Source: Sipunculus nudus
Lineage: Eukaryota > Annelida > Sipuncula > Golfingiida > Sipunculidae
Length of the DNA stretch: 64,000 nt
Direction: 5' to 3'
NCBI GenBank assembly: GCA_026874595.1
Contig: CM049306.1
Span: forward strand, 5,036,019 to 5,100,018
Part shown: positions 38,101 through 53,100 of the stretch, one piece after another
How positions within the stretch are numbered: position 1 is the stretch's first letter
How the letters are laid out: the number at the start of each line of letters is the position of its first letter
Made by a program: the position numbers and the translations under genes
Notes under the pieces: model-generated
Databases searched by the model: none
What the model saw: the letters and a program-made list of their open reading frames with translations, nothing else
Told to the model about the DNA's origin: nothing

Positions 38101-41100
38101 TAAGGAAAGACATGCAATAAAGGGGGCAAAAGTCAATTTTTTGAGATTTTGTCATTGAGATATTGTATATTTAACCCTGCTAAAAGGTGACTTGCTCTTA
38201 CTAAGTGCATAAAATAGCACACTATTTAAAATTTTAAAAATATTTAAATGTTAAATATTATACGAATATTAATAAAAGTTTTAAAAATATGTATACCATC
38301 CGCATAAGCACTGTACCAGCTTAAAAAAAATGTTTAAATTAAGGGTCTTACATTAAATTTAAATGACATTCTGGTTAATTTTGAATTATAGGGGTTTTCT
38401 CAGTGCTGCCACCTTAATCTGTTCCCATCATTACCTTTAACATCTCCTGATACAGGTGGGGATGAACCAGGCAGTGACTCACTTGTTAAGGTTTGTTGTA
38501 ATTTGTTGAAATGAAAATTATAAGACTGGTAATTATATAAAGGTTCCTATAGCCAAGAAAAAAACTACTGAAGCTGTATTAACATTTTTTTTACATTAAA
38601 TGAAAAACTTGCTCCATGTAAAGGCCACTCTTCAAAAAGAAAAAAGCCTGCAGTCAGGAAGGATTCATTATATAGATAAATTATCAACAACTTTACTGAC
38701 ATATATAGATTTCTCTTTCCTTTATAAGTAATTGTGCTTAGTAAAGCAGTTAATGAAAAAATTCACATATTACTAAAATATACTGACATATGATATCACT
38801 TATGTTATGGAAGCTGAAATTCAAAACATGAGCATGAAGAAATCTGAATATACTATAAGCACGAACTTGACTGAAACCAAGCTTTAACCAGATTTTTTTC
38901 TTTCAAATTGTTTTCTATAGTTAAGAATAGTATGGAGAGCCTAAACAAGTTAAAATCTACTTAACAAAGCAGGATCATACAGCAGATCAGCTCACTCCAG
39001 TTAATCTTCACACTTAATTAGTGATCAATAATTTCAGCATGTGTTATCATTTTAATCAATTACAAAGCTTGGGTTGCAGTCAAGGGAACACATGATTAAC
39101 TCAAATCCTCTATCTACCTCAACAAGCAAACTGACAAGTAAAAATCTTATAAACTAGTGATCCAGCAGTCCGTGCAGAGGTCCACTTCCCCAGCTGCTGA
39201 CGGATCTCTCACACATTCCTCAAGTCTGGAATATATTGTTTTCTACTTGAACACACACAGCGGAAAAAAACGGTCAAAAATTCCAATGGCATGCATGTGA
39301 TTGTTCAAGTAGAAAACTTCTTAAGAAGAACTTCCCTTTACATGAGCTACTATAGATTTCACTGCTCAATGCAAATTGTGTGCTTGATATACAAGGCATC
39401 AGAATAACAGATGATATATCACACCATTTAAACCTATTGAATGCCTGAGTAATTCCTCTACCCATCATCAAGATACAGCCAGTAATCCCCACATTAATTT
39501 TATATGCAGGTGCACACTGCAGCACAGTAACCACAGCTGACATCTGGTGGTTAATTTGTTCACTAAACATGCACCTTTTTGGTCAATGCAGTGGAGTCCT
39601 GTTACGATTTCAGTGGAGGCTAATCATCTTTCACATTTTTCTCTAAATTTTAACTGATTCACATTAAACATGATGCAGTAGTTTTGGCAAACACTAAATT
39701 GCCTGTAGATATTGGTACAGTGGCAGATCCAGAAATTGGGGAACAGGGGGCGCTAATATTTGGCTGGTGGCTGATGGGTATTATTAAATCTAAGTTCTTA
39801 AAATTTTGTTTGGAATATTTAATATATATATATATATATATATATACTTATATATATATAATATTAAATATATTTATTTTTATTTCATCTATTTTCACCA
39901 TGTATCCCTTAAAGTTAATTACAAGTATATGGGGGAGGGTATGGGGAAATTTTGGGTTTTTTTAATGTGCAATGTAAAGAGGACATTTTGAGGTACCTGT
40001 CACATAAAGTATGAGGATTTTTCATTGGGGGTTTATTAACATGTGGCCAGCTTTCATATTTATATTTCCGCAAAATAAGGATATTAACTGCAAAGTAGAT
40101 GTGCATTTTCACCATTGACATCAACATTCTACTTGAACACTTTTAACAATTATTTTACCACGAGAATTACTTTTTAAAGATGATATTTTGCAAGTTATTA
40201 ACATAGATGTGCATTTTCACCATTGACATCAACATTCTATGTTTATAACTTCCAAAATATTACCATCTTTCAAAAGTAATTCTTGTGATAAAATAATTGT
40301 TAACATATTCAAGTCCTATATCAAACTTTTTACCGGCTTTTTCTTAGGCTAACGGGAAGGCCGTGCCTCAATTACACGCAATTGCATTTTCAGGGTTCCT
40401 CAGTGGTATGACCCAGCAGAGTGTAATAACAGAAAGACTCGTTAAAGAAATAATTGGATGCTTCCTTATAATATGGACTCAATCACAAAGCTGTTCATTA
40501 ATATTCCCAACTTATGAACTGGAAAGAAATAAAATGTGGATAATTTTAAATCTTATTTCTAGGGAATTAAAATTGTGTAAAATGAAAATAAATTACAAAT
40601 AAATGGGAAAAGAAATAGATAAAATTAGAGATGTTTCCGCTCAACCGGGGGGCTCTCGCCTTGGGCAGCCCCTTCTGGATCTGCCACTGGGAAGCAAAGA
40701 TCCAGCTCATGGAAATCTTATGAAATCTGCAAATGGCCCATCACACAGTTACTTTGTCCAATGACTATTTAGTTTTTACATAAATTTAAACTTCATCCAG
40801 ATATCTAATGAACAAGCAGTCTCCTCATTAAACCAAAGGATGATAGAACAGTTACCAAGTTTCCCTCAGCCCTTGGTCTAAAGCCCTTTATTTTTTATTG
40901 ATGTTCATCAGTCAAACACTTGTGATTATACCCCTATCAATCAGTAAAAGTATCTTTTGATAAATATTTGTTCAATGAAGTTTATCAAAATTAATGAACT
41001 GCCACTAAATAAATCCAGGCATGCAGATTTTATGCAAATGATCATTCAGGTTACTTGAAGGTTAAGTTGCTGCCAAATTCAGGTGACACAACAAATACTT

Positions 41101-44100
41101 CCAGGTACACATGTGCCATAATTGGTAACCACAGTTGCAGTGACAACACGTCATGTCATCTCCTTTGTATAGCCCAAGATGGTACTTCTTCTGAATATTG
41201 AAGACTAACGAACATGCATTCAAACTGGCCATTAATGAGGCCTTATGAAATATGCAAATTTTTGGTTTGAGGGTCAATTTTGAATGATATCAAATCAGTT
41301 CTTAGAAGGTCACAGCTGTCAGACATTTGCGGAGTAGGCCATTTTCATAGCCTGGAAGTAGCCTGCCTTCTCAGCTGATGATCTTGTTCATGCGTATGAC
41401 TGTCCACACTCAGTTTTCATGAGAATAACTGAACACCGGTTCTTGATGCAGATGTAGTGTGATTGATGTCACAATGAACATTTTCTCAAAAAAGCAGTGA
41501 ATTTAAAACATGTCAGCAAAGGATGAAAGAGCCTAAAAGATTTATACTTTCAACATTTAAATAATTTAACATTAAACAAAAATTGTGCTCTTCCATTTTA
41601 AGATTAGGAATTTAATCCACACATACATACTATCTAGATAAGTTAATTTTAAAACATCATTCACATCTGTCAGTGTGGAACTAAGGAACTTTCAAGAGGA
41701 GGCCATATGTAAACGTTAATTTTTTTAGCAAGTTTTTTAATGACAAATGAAAAGGGAACAGAGAAAGGTAATTTAACTGTCAGGGTAAAGTCTGTTTAAC
41801 ACAGTATTCTTAATTTTTAATTCCTACATTTTTAAAACCATTTTGACAAGTTTTTTTATATTTGTACATTGTAATACAATCTTTTTTGTTCTATATTTGG
41901 TTTATTTTCCTTTAACAACTTGGCAATATGATCAGTCAAGGATTAACTGAATTATCATGGACATAGCAATAAAATAAGCTGAAATTCTTTGAAGTGTATT
42001 TAAGTTTCTTTTTAATTTACCAGACTTGCCAGCTGATTTGATGTTTATAGACTTAATGTTTTACATAATGCAAAATCAGTCTACTTCTGCAAATGTCCCT
42101 TTTACTGGTGAATGCTCATTAGAATGTACAAATGAAGGTTTCATTTTTATCTTTATCTTTAAAACTTTTTCTAAAATGGATTAAGCAAAACCAATGGGTA
42201 ACAAAGTTTAGATTTTGCATAACCAGTTTATGGGTTACGCAAATTTTCTAATTTCTGCATGCCTGAAATCCCTTGTGAAAACCAAAATATTAATGTTTCA
42301 AATGACAAATGTTATATTGGACATAAACTGTTTAAACTGTTTAAACTGTCTGTGTAATAGCAGATCCCATGCAGTCAGACTAAACCACACAACTACACAG
42401 ATACTTAGAACAGTCAAACTAAAGGGGCCCAGCCACACCGAATGCTGCGCCCCGCTGCACTGCTCTGTGCTTAGCGCTGCACGACACTGCAAATACTATA
42501 CGTAATATACAGCTGGGCATTTCTGCGGCGCTGCAAAGCGGAGAAACTTGGAACTTTTTTCAGCTGTATTTTGCAGCGCTGCACAGCGCAGCGCAGTGCT
42601 GCGTTCGCTGTGGACACCATAGTGTATTTGTACACCATTTGTGTTTATGTATTCTACATTTTCTGCAGCGCGGCACGGCACAGCGCAGGGCCTTAACTGC
42701 CCAGTCACAGGTCAACTACCATCCTGTAATGAACATCTGCATCATCAGCTGATGAAGTCTAGCACTACCTATATGGTTTCAGTAAGATAACTCAAGTTGT
42801 GGACGTTTCTTTTATCATCAGATAAACTATTCTCATCTGTTCAACTACTGTTCTCACTTAAGTCATCTTGCTGAAGGTGTACTGTAGTAAGCTTACCCTT
42901 CGTCACTCATGAGCCGCTCGTACACCATGCCACCGTCGTTGGGGAATATCTCCTCCTGGTGGACGATGATGTTCTTAATCAGTGTGTTCACGTTGCTCTG
43001 GTACTGCACCTGGTCCCGGTCCGGTGGTATCGGCAACAATGTGGGACCAAAGCAGATGGCTAAGTTGTACGGGTCCATCATGTTCTCATCACTAGACTCA
43101 GACAGGCTGTAAGTACAGGGTCTCATGCTCAGTTCATCATCCATTTGTCAGGAATATTAAAACTTTTTTTTCATATATGCCTGTAAACCCAAATTGAAAG
43201 ATTTAAAACTCACATTGTAATTACAAAAAATCCTAAATTTTTCAAACATTTGTCTTTGAAAATGTGGACTTCCCTTTGTTTGCCTGAACTAAAATTATAT
43301 ACAGATTGTTCATAAAGGACCTGAATCAATAAATCAACTGGTTAATTGGTATAAGATCTATTCTTGCTGAGCTCATTTCTGCTAACTACAACTCTTCATT
43401 TCATTCACATCAATCTAAGACCTGTTGTTATAAAAATGCATGTAATGTGATTTAAGAAGATTTCTGCTTGTCTACTTTATGAACAACTGAATAAACTGAC
43501 CTGTAGAGTATGATTACAGTTGAATTACTAGATCTCCCATACTGAGACTGCCCAATCTTTTTTTTAGAAAAAAAATATCTTGAAAAAAAAACTGCCCGGG
43601 ACTTATTCTGTCATAAACCTCACAAAAATGTATATCCTTTAGTCTCTGTCATACTTTGATACTTTCTGACTGGAAAAAAGTTTTAAAATCTCCATTAATC
43701 AGAAAAAAAGAAGAAAGTGAAAATATAGGATGCCTTTGGGGTTGGGACCATGAATCTTTACCTGCTGATGTGCAGTATTGCACTGAGAAAGGTAAGATTT
43801 TTTTGGTGATAAGATAAGGCTTACTGATTGAGAAATGCAAACAAGTATCTCATCACAACAAATGTGGGCCGAGGCAGCGTGGACAGAAGTTCCTTCAAAC
43901 GCTCAGTGAAGTCCTTCATGCTCTCTAATTCTGAAAACAAAATGTATTCAATTACCATAAAGCATCCTGTTTTTACTAAACTAAAAAACATACAGTTTAC
44001 TTTTCAAATTTTATACACTGAATATTAATCTTCTAAAGTTATTTTATAAGTGGAATATTTTGAAAGCATATAGTAAGGCTACTTAACACTAAGCTAGTTT

Positions 44101-47100
44101 TGTTCTGCATTTGAGATACAATGCATTTAATATAATTTACAACATCATACACATACAAGTACTTATTCATGTAAACTTAATTTAATACAATAAGTAATAT
44201 AACATAACATGTCAAATATTTGAAGTGACAGCAATCTTAAACATAACACCTTTAATGATCTTGTACCAGTAAAATTGAATGACAAAAGACATATATGGTG
44301 TAGGTATTGACATATTGTGCCAACCATGTACTAGCTGACAGTGCATACACAGGATGTGCATTTAAGAGCAGCCACGTTTTCTCTTGTACAGTTGTTCTTT
44401 TTCAAGCCAGCAGAAGTTATCAGTGTATCAGGCTAATGTGAATTATTTGAAATATACAGGATAAATAATAGAATAATAATCACAGTAAATGATATCTGAA
44501 TAAAGTGATCAAACAACATCTGTTGCTTCCCTCCAATCCATCCAAAATCTTATGAAATGCACAGGAAAGAGAACAGAAAAATTTGGCAAGATAATTTTAA
44601 GTACCTTTTAGAAATTTAAAATAATCACATGAACCATATTTGTAGCATAGTACAGAGCAAACATCTCCTGTAATATCAGCGTATGAATTTCATAAAATAA
44701 TTATTTAAAAACAAAAATTTACATTTTGACCCAAAATTTGTTATTTTGTTTTTATCAGTGACAATATTAATAGTTAAAATAATATTAAAACAAACATTTT
44801 GGTCAAATCAAAATGACCCTCTACATCACACTACATGTTAAGGCTAACAAGAAGAATGAACTGGAGTGGTTGTTACAGATCAGAATGATTGACAGATTGA
44901 TTGACAGAATGATTGAAGACCAACAGAAATCAGCAGAAATAACAACAATGGCTGGGATTCAATAAACAGGACACTTAAGTCAATTAAATTTAATACTACA
45001 TTTTATTTCTCAATCACATTCATTTTTCTGAGGATTTTTTTTTCCAGGTTCTGAAATCTTGGATCTTTCTAAGATTAACCAAGTGTTTATAATAAGACTC
45101 AAGTCCATTTAATGAAACCCATCCTGAATAAATACAGAGCTGATCAGATCCTGATAAAAATCTATGGTAAAAGGTACCAAGCAATACACTAATTAGCTTT
45201 ACTGATTTACTGGCAGAGTTAAACACAGGAGGAAATGTTACCTTTTATTTTTATACCTGTAAGGTAAACGGTACTATACAAGGTAAATAACTACACTATG
45301 CACAAAACAAATACTAGGAAACATTTACTGGTCGCAAACTATCAAACAGTAAAATTGATTAAGTTCAATAACAGTAAGTTCACATTACATGTATACTTAT
45401 GTATTTATCTATTTATCTACAAATCTATATATATACATATATATTATATATCAGTTACCATTATACTGGAACAGAACAAACTGTTGCTTAGAAGACAAGA
45501 CAAGTTGGAATTACATATGTTTAGACTTAGACCTAATTGTAAATATTATGGGATATTGTCTGAAAGATACCAGACAATTAAAACTCATTATACAAGTCAC
45601 ACAAATCTTAAAGATGGAAATCTTGTATATACAGAACAGAATGTTAAATTGATACTATTAGTTTACAGATTTTCTTCTTATAAGACTGATGAGCAGCACA
45701 GAAACACAAGGTTTTCTAATTATATATCATACATTTCAGTAAACCCTGGAATGTATGATGAATAAAGCAGAGCTGCATAAAGAGTTAGAAATATACAAAT
45801 GTTTACAAGAGCTGTTAGCCTGAGTCAGTCATCTCATGTTTGTTAATAATGGTGCTGACCAAACAAACCCGCAGGTAAAACCGAAAGTACTCACGACTGC
45901 TCTCCATTAGCTGATCAAAGATTTGTATGGGGAAGAGCGGCTCCCTCAGTTCTCTGAAGTAGAGTTTAAGGACCCCGGCCACAGAGTTGATATCCCTCCC
46001 TGATGTCACGTCCCCAAGTGGGTCCTCCCCTGTTGTCAAATTCAAGGTCACATATATTCTAGTTAGGAGTATATTATATATAGGTCATCATAAAAACAAA
46101 CAGAAATCAACATGTCAGCTTTACTTTAAATACAGACTTCCATTTTTTTAGAAATGAAATTTACTAATCAAAACTTTACTACAAATTTTAAATCATAAAT
46201 ATTTTTTTAAATACTGTTTATCACCATTTCTTTTTATACCCATGAACTTCAACATAAAAGTAGAGGACTGCTTTTTTGTCAACATTTTATGCACAAGTCT
46301 CCAGACAGAAAATGGATAGACAGATGTAGAGCTGTTCTGCTGAGGTATGGAATAATAAACTAGCAGTACTGAATGATGGTGAGCTGTGTTAATGTGTAAC
46401 TGGATCTATAAATCTAAAATAATCAGATTTGATAAACAGAATTTAATTAAGTTGTTATAATACAAAACACACCTTTTTCAAATGCATTCTTGAACTCATT
46501 GATTTCATGCTGTGAGCCAGAGACTCTGAACACCCCCTGGTGGTGGAGACCTGAAGCAAGTCCAGGTAAAACATGAATTACCAAACCCTCCCTACATCTA
46601 AGTCAATGCCTTACTGCTGTAGATAGAGAATGCAAGTTTCACATACAATTATTATGTACATGTAACATTTTAACTTTCATAAAACATATTAAACTGCAAC
46701 ATGCACAATCATTTAGGTCAACATATAAATGTTTTCTTTCAGTAGAATTGGTATGCAGATAAATAACAGGTAACACCCTAATAATTCTCTACAATTAAAC
46801 ACTACTGTGAAATATACCAAAACCATAACATTTAATTAAGTAACATGTAACATGCCTGAACATAGCAGCAAACTACTGATAAAAGGAAAAAGGCAAGGAA
46901 CGCCATTACCCTGTAAGATGCATAGAGAATCAGTCTAAATGAAACAACTTCTTAATCTGCTTATTGAAAATGACCTTCTATAAACTACTTAAAAGATATG
47001 CATTCATTAATATAAACCTTCTGTTTACAATATGGAAAAGAAATGGTGGAGCTTAATGTTCAAGATAAAACACAAGGGGAATGATTGTCAGCTTACCATG

Positions 47101-50100
47101 TAGATTAATCACTCGGATACAGCTGGTCACGATAACAGGAATCTCCTGGTTGGTGGCCTGCAATAACAGGTTGTTGATATTAAGACTTAAAATCATAGAA
47201 ATTAAGTATATGTACCACTTTCTGTTATCTAAAACCTTCTTCAGATAAATGAATGTACACACAATATTATAAAATCACTGATGGCAATTATGTCATGTGT
47301 ATAACAGGTAGATGCCAGACTTTGCTGTGATGCACATGTCAGTAAATGTATGGTACTAAACACAACACGTCAGTAAATGTATAGTACTAAACACAACACA
47401 TCAGTAAATGTATGGTACTAACTCAACACATAAGTAAATGTATGGTACTAAACACAACATGTCAGTAAATGTATGGTACTAAACTCAACACATGTCAGTA
47501 AATGTATGGTACTAAACTCAACACATAGGTAAATGGATGGTATTAAACTCAACACATAAGTAAATGTATGGTACTAAACACAACACATCAGTAAATGTAT
47601 GGTACTAAACTCAACATGTCAGTAAAGGTATGGTACTAAACACAACACATCAGTAAATGTATGGTACTAATCACAACATGTCAGTAAATGTATGGTACTA
47701 AACACAACATGTCAGTATATGTATGGTACTAAACTCAACACGTCAGTTAATGTATGGTACTAAACTCAACATGTCAGTAAATGTATGGTACTAAACTCAA
47801 CACGTCAGTAAATGTATGGTACTAAACTCAACACGACAGTAAATGTTTGGTACTAAACTCAACACATGGTAGTAAATGTATGGTACTAAACTCAACACAT
47901 AAGTAAATGTATGGTACTAAACTCAACATGTCAGTAAATGTATGGTACTAAACTCAACACGTCAGTAAATGTATGGTACTAAACTCAACACGTCAGTAAA
48001 TGTATGCTACTAAACTCAACACATCATTTAATGTATGGTAATAAACTCAACACATCAGTAAATGTATGGTACTAAACTCAACACATCAGTAAATGTATGT
48101 TATTAAACTAACACATCAGAAAATGTAAGGGACTTAACTCAACAAATCAGCAGCTTCAAGCATATCACACAAACAAGGTGCAATTTTTTAAATCCTCAAA
48201 AGCTCTACTTTAAGCACTATCATATCAATAGTCTATTTTTATTATTTTTCTTTTATAGTTCCTTGAGTTTTAACTCCTTCAAACAACTGCAAGTTTTTAC
48301 CTATTTCACACAGAATATTGTAAAAGATTGATTCCAGATAAATATGATTCCAGATAAATATGGCTCAGCAAAACTAAAGTGTTGACAGAACTTCTTCTTC
48401 ATGTTTTTATATGGCACTCCTTATCTGGAAATAGTCTATATTTTTTTAAATAATTTTTTTTGGTGGAGGTTACCCCCTACCTTTTCAAATGCTGAAGTGT
48501 GTACATCTAAAGATCTGACAAAGTGACACGATTATCATGGCATTACCAGGCTCAGTGTACTGTACTTTTTTATGTTGGGTCTGAACACCAAGGAACCCCT
48601 GAAAGGCACACTCATTTGTGAGTGAATAGTGACCATTAAGCCTGCAGAGTACTGGCCCTGGGTGGGGGTTTACTGTTAAAGATCTCACAGCTCCTCAGCT
48701 GAGATCAGAACTCACAATCTCCTGGCTTTGAGCCCTGTGGTCTCTGGCTGACACCACTCAATCTGTTCTGTATGTCTTACCTCATGTATATCAGCCTCTG
48801 TATTTTAAAAGTTACTTACCTCTACATATTCCTCTAAACTTCCTCCAAACAGCTTTGGTTGGCCCACGAGAGGTGCTCTTCCAATTTTACGTTTCCGTGA
48901 TGGCTTGGGAGGCACAGATGGTGGCCGTGAGCCAACTGCATTTGATATTCCGTCCTCTCCTATAGACTTATGAATTGTGTTATATTTTGTAGTTAATCGA
49001 GCTATCAAATTGCTGTCCAGTAAATATTTCCTAAATTTCTGAAAGAAAAAAAAACATGATATTTATAAATGCTATAACTATAAAAATATTCTTCTCACAC
49101 ATTATTTCCAGATTATGACACATGCATACACCACATCTTAATTACTTCACATGAAACCCTGAATGATTGCAAGCATGCAAGCAAAGGCTACAAATGGATA
49201 TGAGAATAAAATATCTGAGCAGTAAGGTATATTTACTGATTCAAACAAAACCAGTTAAATACTTACCTCAAGGTAAAAGGCTTCTGTTTCTAGTCTGTCG
49301 GCTCGTTTTTTTGCATGTTCATGTGGTGATTTGGGTGTTTGTTTTTCCTCCTCAAAATATGCTGATGTTTCATAATCTTTTGTGTTAATCATTTCTATCA
49401 GTGACCCATCTGCTGTTTCTAAAGTCTTCCAAGTCTGTAAAGGAAGTAAAGGAATCTACATCTCCACACATGGATGAACACAGAATCAAACGAAAACATC
49501 CACAAAGAGTGTACAGAAAGCTGTGGCACTGAGGTACGCATATCCTCATCTATATAAACAATGAATGTACAGCACATGTACATCCTAACTGAATATCCAA
49601 GGTATATTCTATGTGATGGAGCACCTGTGTTTACTCACATGACTTAACTCAAATATCTTGTGTATCAGGTGTCACTACAAACTGTGAAAGATCAGACAAT
49701 TATGATGGCCCTAAATCCTTATTAGAAAGTTAAAATCTAGTTTCATACCACTGTTTTGACTAGAGCAAACAGTGATTTAATTTCACATCAAACTTGAGAC
49801 CAAGTTATTGTTACAGCTGTTTATCACATGGCCACTTTCATTTGATGAAGACAGTTTTATTTCTTCCTCTGTGTGACTTTGTATACATGGTAACAATTCA
49901 GCCACATCTTAGTTGACACTGAGCTCATTATGTTCACTAAAGTTACTCATCAACAATGTGGGCATTATTAAAGTTACTCATCAACAATGTGGGCATTATT
50001 AAAGTTACTCATCAACAATGTGGGCATTATTAAAGTTACTCATCAACAATTTGGGCATTATTAAAGTTATTCATCAGCACTGTGGGCATTATTAAAATTA

Positions 50101-53100
50101 CTCATCAACACTTAGGCATTATTAAAGTTAATAGTCAGAACTGTTGGAATTACTACAGTTACTAGTCAGCACTGTGGAAATTATTAAAGTTACTCATCAG
50201 CACTGTGGGCATTATTAAAGTTACTAATCAGCAAAGTGGGCTGCTCTGTTTTTATGGCCAAAACAATATGTTTCCTGCTCTGATACTGTGATTAAAGACA
50301 ATGTGAGTATAACAGGATCTGAGGCTTAAAATATCCTTATTTTATTGAGCAAGTGATTCTGCCTCACCTCATCGTTCTCCAGGCGGAGAACACGTATCCT
50401 CTCTGCCAGCTGCTTCTGACGATTCACAAGCTCATTTTGTACCTGCTTCTGTGCGCTGAACTGACACACCTGTAAAGTTAAAAAAAATATTTACAAAACC
50501 ATGCAAACACAATTGTACTACACATACGCCTAAAAAAAAATTTCTTAAAAACCCATGGTAACAGAAACAAGTTACTATGATAAGTCTTTCAGCAACAGTG
50601 AAACAACTGGAAGTGATTTTAAACACAGTCATAGCAATTTAAATCTATGGGTGCAGAGTAACCCATCATCACCGTAACAGGCTCAGATATAACCTTCATA
50701 TTTCATGTAACATGAGTATCATCCACTTAACACTTTTAATTTTTTTTTTCATTGAAGGGAACAACAGCTAGTTAATCCTAGCTTAACTTAAGTATATGTA
50801 CATCTGCAGAATTCCATTCAAGTTTTTGACAATGTGACAGGGCAGTATCACATATTTGCATGTGCTTACATAATCCTTTGTAATTGATTCTGTGATAGAG
50901 CAACCAGTTTGATCACTTGTGACAGAAAACAACCAATCACTGACTTAATGGATTAACTGGCACACCACTAACACCAACCTCGTCTCCTTTGTGTGACTGA
51001 AATTCAAACTTCTTTGGAAGTGAGAAGACCTGATTGTAAACCTCCAGGAAGCGCTGCTTGTCTGCCCTCTGTTCAAGATCGCTGATACACTTCTGTATGC
51101 GGTCTATACAGTCCTGTCGGTACTGTTTCAGGTTGTCCTCCAGAGACACATGTAGCAGCATAGCTCTCTGTAGTGTATTGTGATAGCCGTAGTCCAAGCA
51201 CTGTGGTATACAAACAAAACCTGGTCACCGATCCACCTTCCAGGGAATCAATTCATTTCGATTATTATATTTTTGCATGTACTGTCAAGGAGTCCTCTGT
51301 GAGCTCTCAAATTTGATGGAGCAGTTTTTTATGTCAAAGCTCATTAAGGCGTATGTGCCCTAAACCTACTTTAAACATTTGTTGGGTGACCAATCAACTA
51401 TCACAGAAACAAATATTGTGTTGACAAACAGACAGAGATCTTTATTTTTCTTTTATATTGTTCAATTTAGTAACATTAATTTGAACTTGGTAAAATGGCT
51501 TTTATTTTTATTAATCTGAAATTTACTTCCTAAATAAGAATTGAATCAAGATTTGAACTGAAGGTAAAGAATAGATGATTGAATCCATCTAAGGGCCCTC
51601 ATAATTCATAGGCCTACCACCTTCTCCAGGTTTGTCATGACTCTTATTGTTTATGAAATGCAGTAAGGAAACATGGATGGATTTCACTAATCTCAAGGTG
51701 AATATGTCGCAATTATCAGTTACCATTTGATCCTGAAGCCTTTCAGACTTTTCACACTCTAATATAGATCAAAATATATTTATCCTTCAGATGCCGAATA
51801 CAGCCATGGGGCTGGTTTTATGAGAACTTTCAGAAATGCTGTTTTTTTATTAAAAGGTGACTATAAAATGGGTTGAACAGCAAAGCTAAAATCCCTTGTG
51901 TATGGAAAATGGATCTAGCAAGCAGAATGTGGAAAAAATCAATGCTGTCTAATTAAATAAGGTGAGACTCCTTATGCGGGTATCTGGCAGGCAGAATGGG
52001 TATCTGGCAAAACCAATCACTACATTGTAGTGATTTTTGGCGATTCCACATGGTATCCCGGAGCAAAAACACAGACGATATGCTGGTACATATGAATTTC
52101 TCAACCAGCATTCTGCATGTTGCATTCGAGACTTCAGGAATCTCAGCTTAAAAGTAGTTTCTGATGGAGTGTAACTTACATCAATAAGGTCAGAGAGATC
52201 TTCCACAAAGTACTTGTGTATGGCAGCGTTGGCAACATCTATAGACAGCAGATACTCATTGCGGGCCTTCAAGGCCTTCAGCTTGTTCTCAGCGTACTTA
52301 GCTTGTTTCTGTCAAGAAATATTTGTAATAGTTTAGAAAAGGAAAAAGAAATTAATAGGTTTTATGGTTATGATCAAACTTATATATGAAACAAGTAAAA
52401 CTAAAACTTATATTTACAGTTAGTTAATCTAGAAAAGAATTATAAATTTACAAAATATATAAAAAGCATCTAAAAGTATAAAGTAAACTACCAACTGGTC
52501 ATGCATGGGCAGCAGAAAAAGGTAGAATGGATAACACTTCTGCATCTACGAACATGTGTGCTAAGGTGTCTGTTCCCCAGGGAGCCGAGAAAAGCTTCAA
52601 GAATGAATAGGCGTTAGACCAGAAAGGCAGACTATAAACCAAAAACCTTTACCTTTTTGATTACAAAAGAAACAGAATTAATAAATCAGGTGATTCCAGA
52701 ACAGATGCCGGTAAAAATACACAGAATTCATTGATATATGAATAAAGAGGAAGTCTCCACTACTTCCAGAATGGACCAGAGCTACCTTGACAATCAGAGT
52801 GTCCTTTTTGTAATTTCTTCATAATGTGGCAAAGATTCCTAAGAGCAGATTTCAAAAGACATATGACTGGCAGCAAATAAACATATAGCTTACCTTCTCT
52901 GCTTGTTTCTCATAGGATTTGTACTTGCGACTGAGGGTGCCACCCTTCCCAGCATGCTGTTCAACCTTTTGGCGCTGGGCCTCTGCATGTCTGAGCTTGC
53001 CCTCTGCCTGCTTGCTTTCATTATGATACTGGTGATATGTCTTCATGGTCTGTCAAACACGAAGATTTCATCCCAGTCAGATTGATTGAGTGTATATTAC

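Larger units (their letters stand above)
37721..42896 (-). other. srgap intron between acidic linker and last RhoGAP exon
   Basis: Holds the MITE at 39,718-40,689 and a GC-rich palindromic block near 42,420-42,705. The rest (37,721-39,717 and 40,690-42,419) is AT-rich without recognisable coding or repeat structure. Confidence 0.6.

Noticed and set aside
45298-45765. 155-residue plus-strand frame in an srgap intron
   Set aside because: Low complexity, rich in Tyr, Ile and Asn, with no recognisable motif; it lies opposite to srgap and has no splice or promoter context.
47338-48140. CRISPR-like array
   Set aside because: Regular 31-bp units are contiguous with no unique spacers, in a eukaryotic intron; it is a minisatellite.
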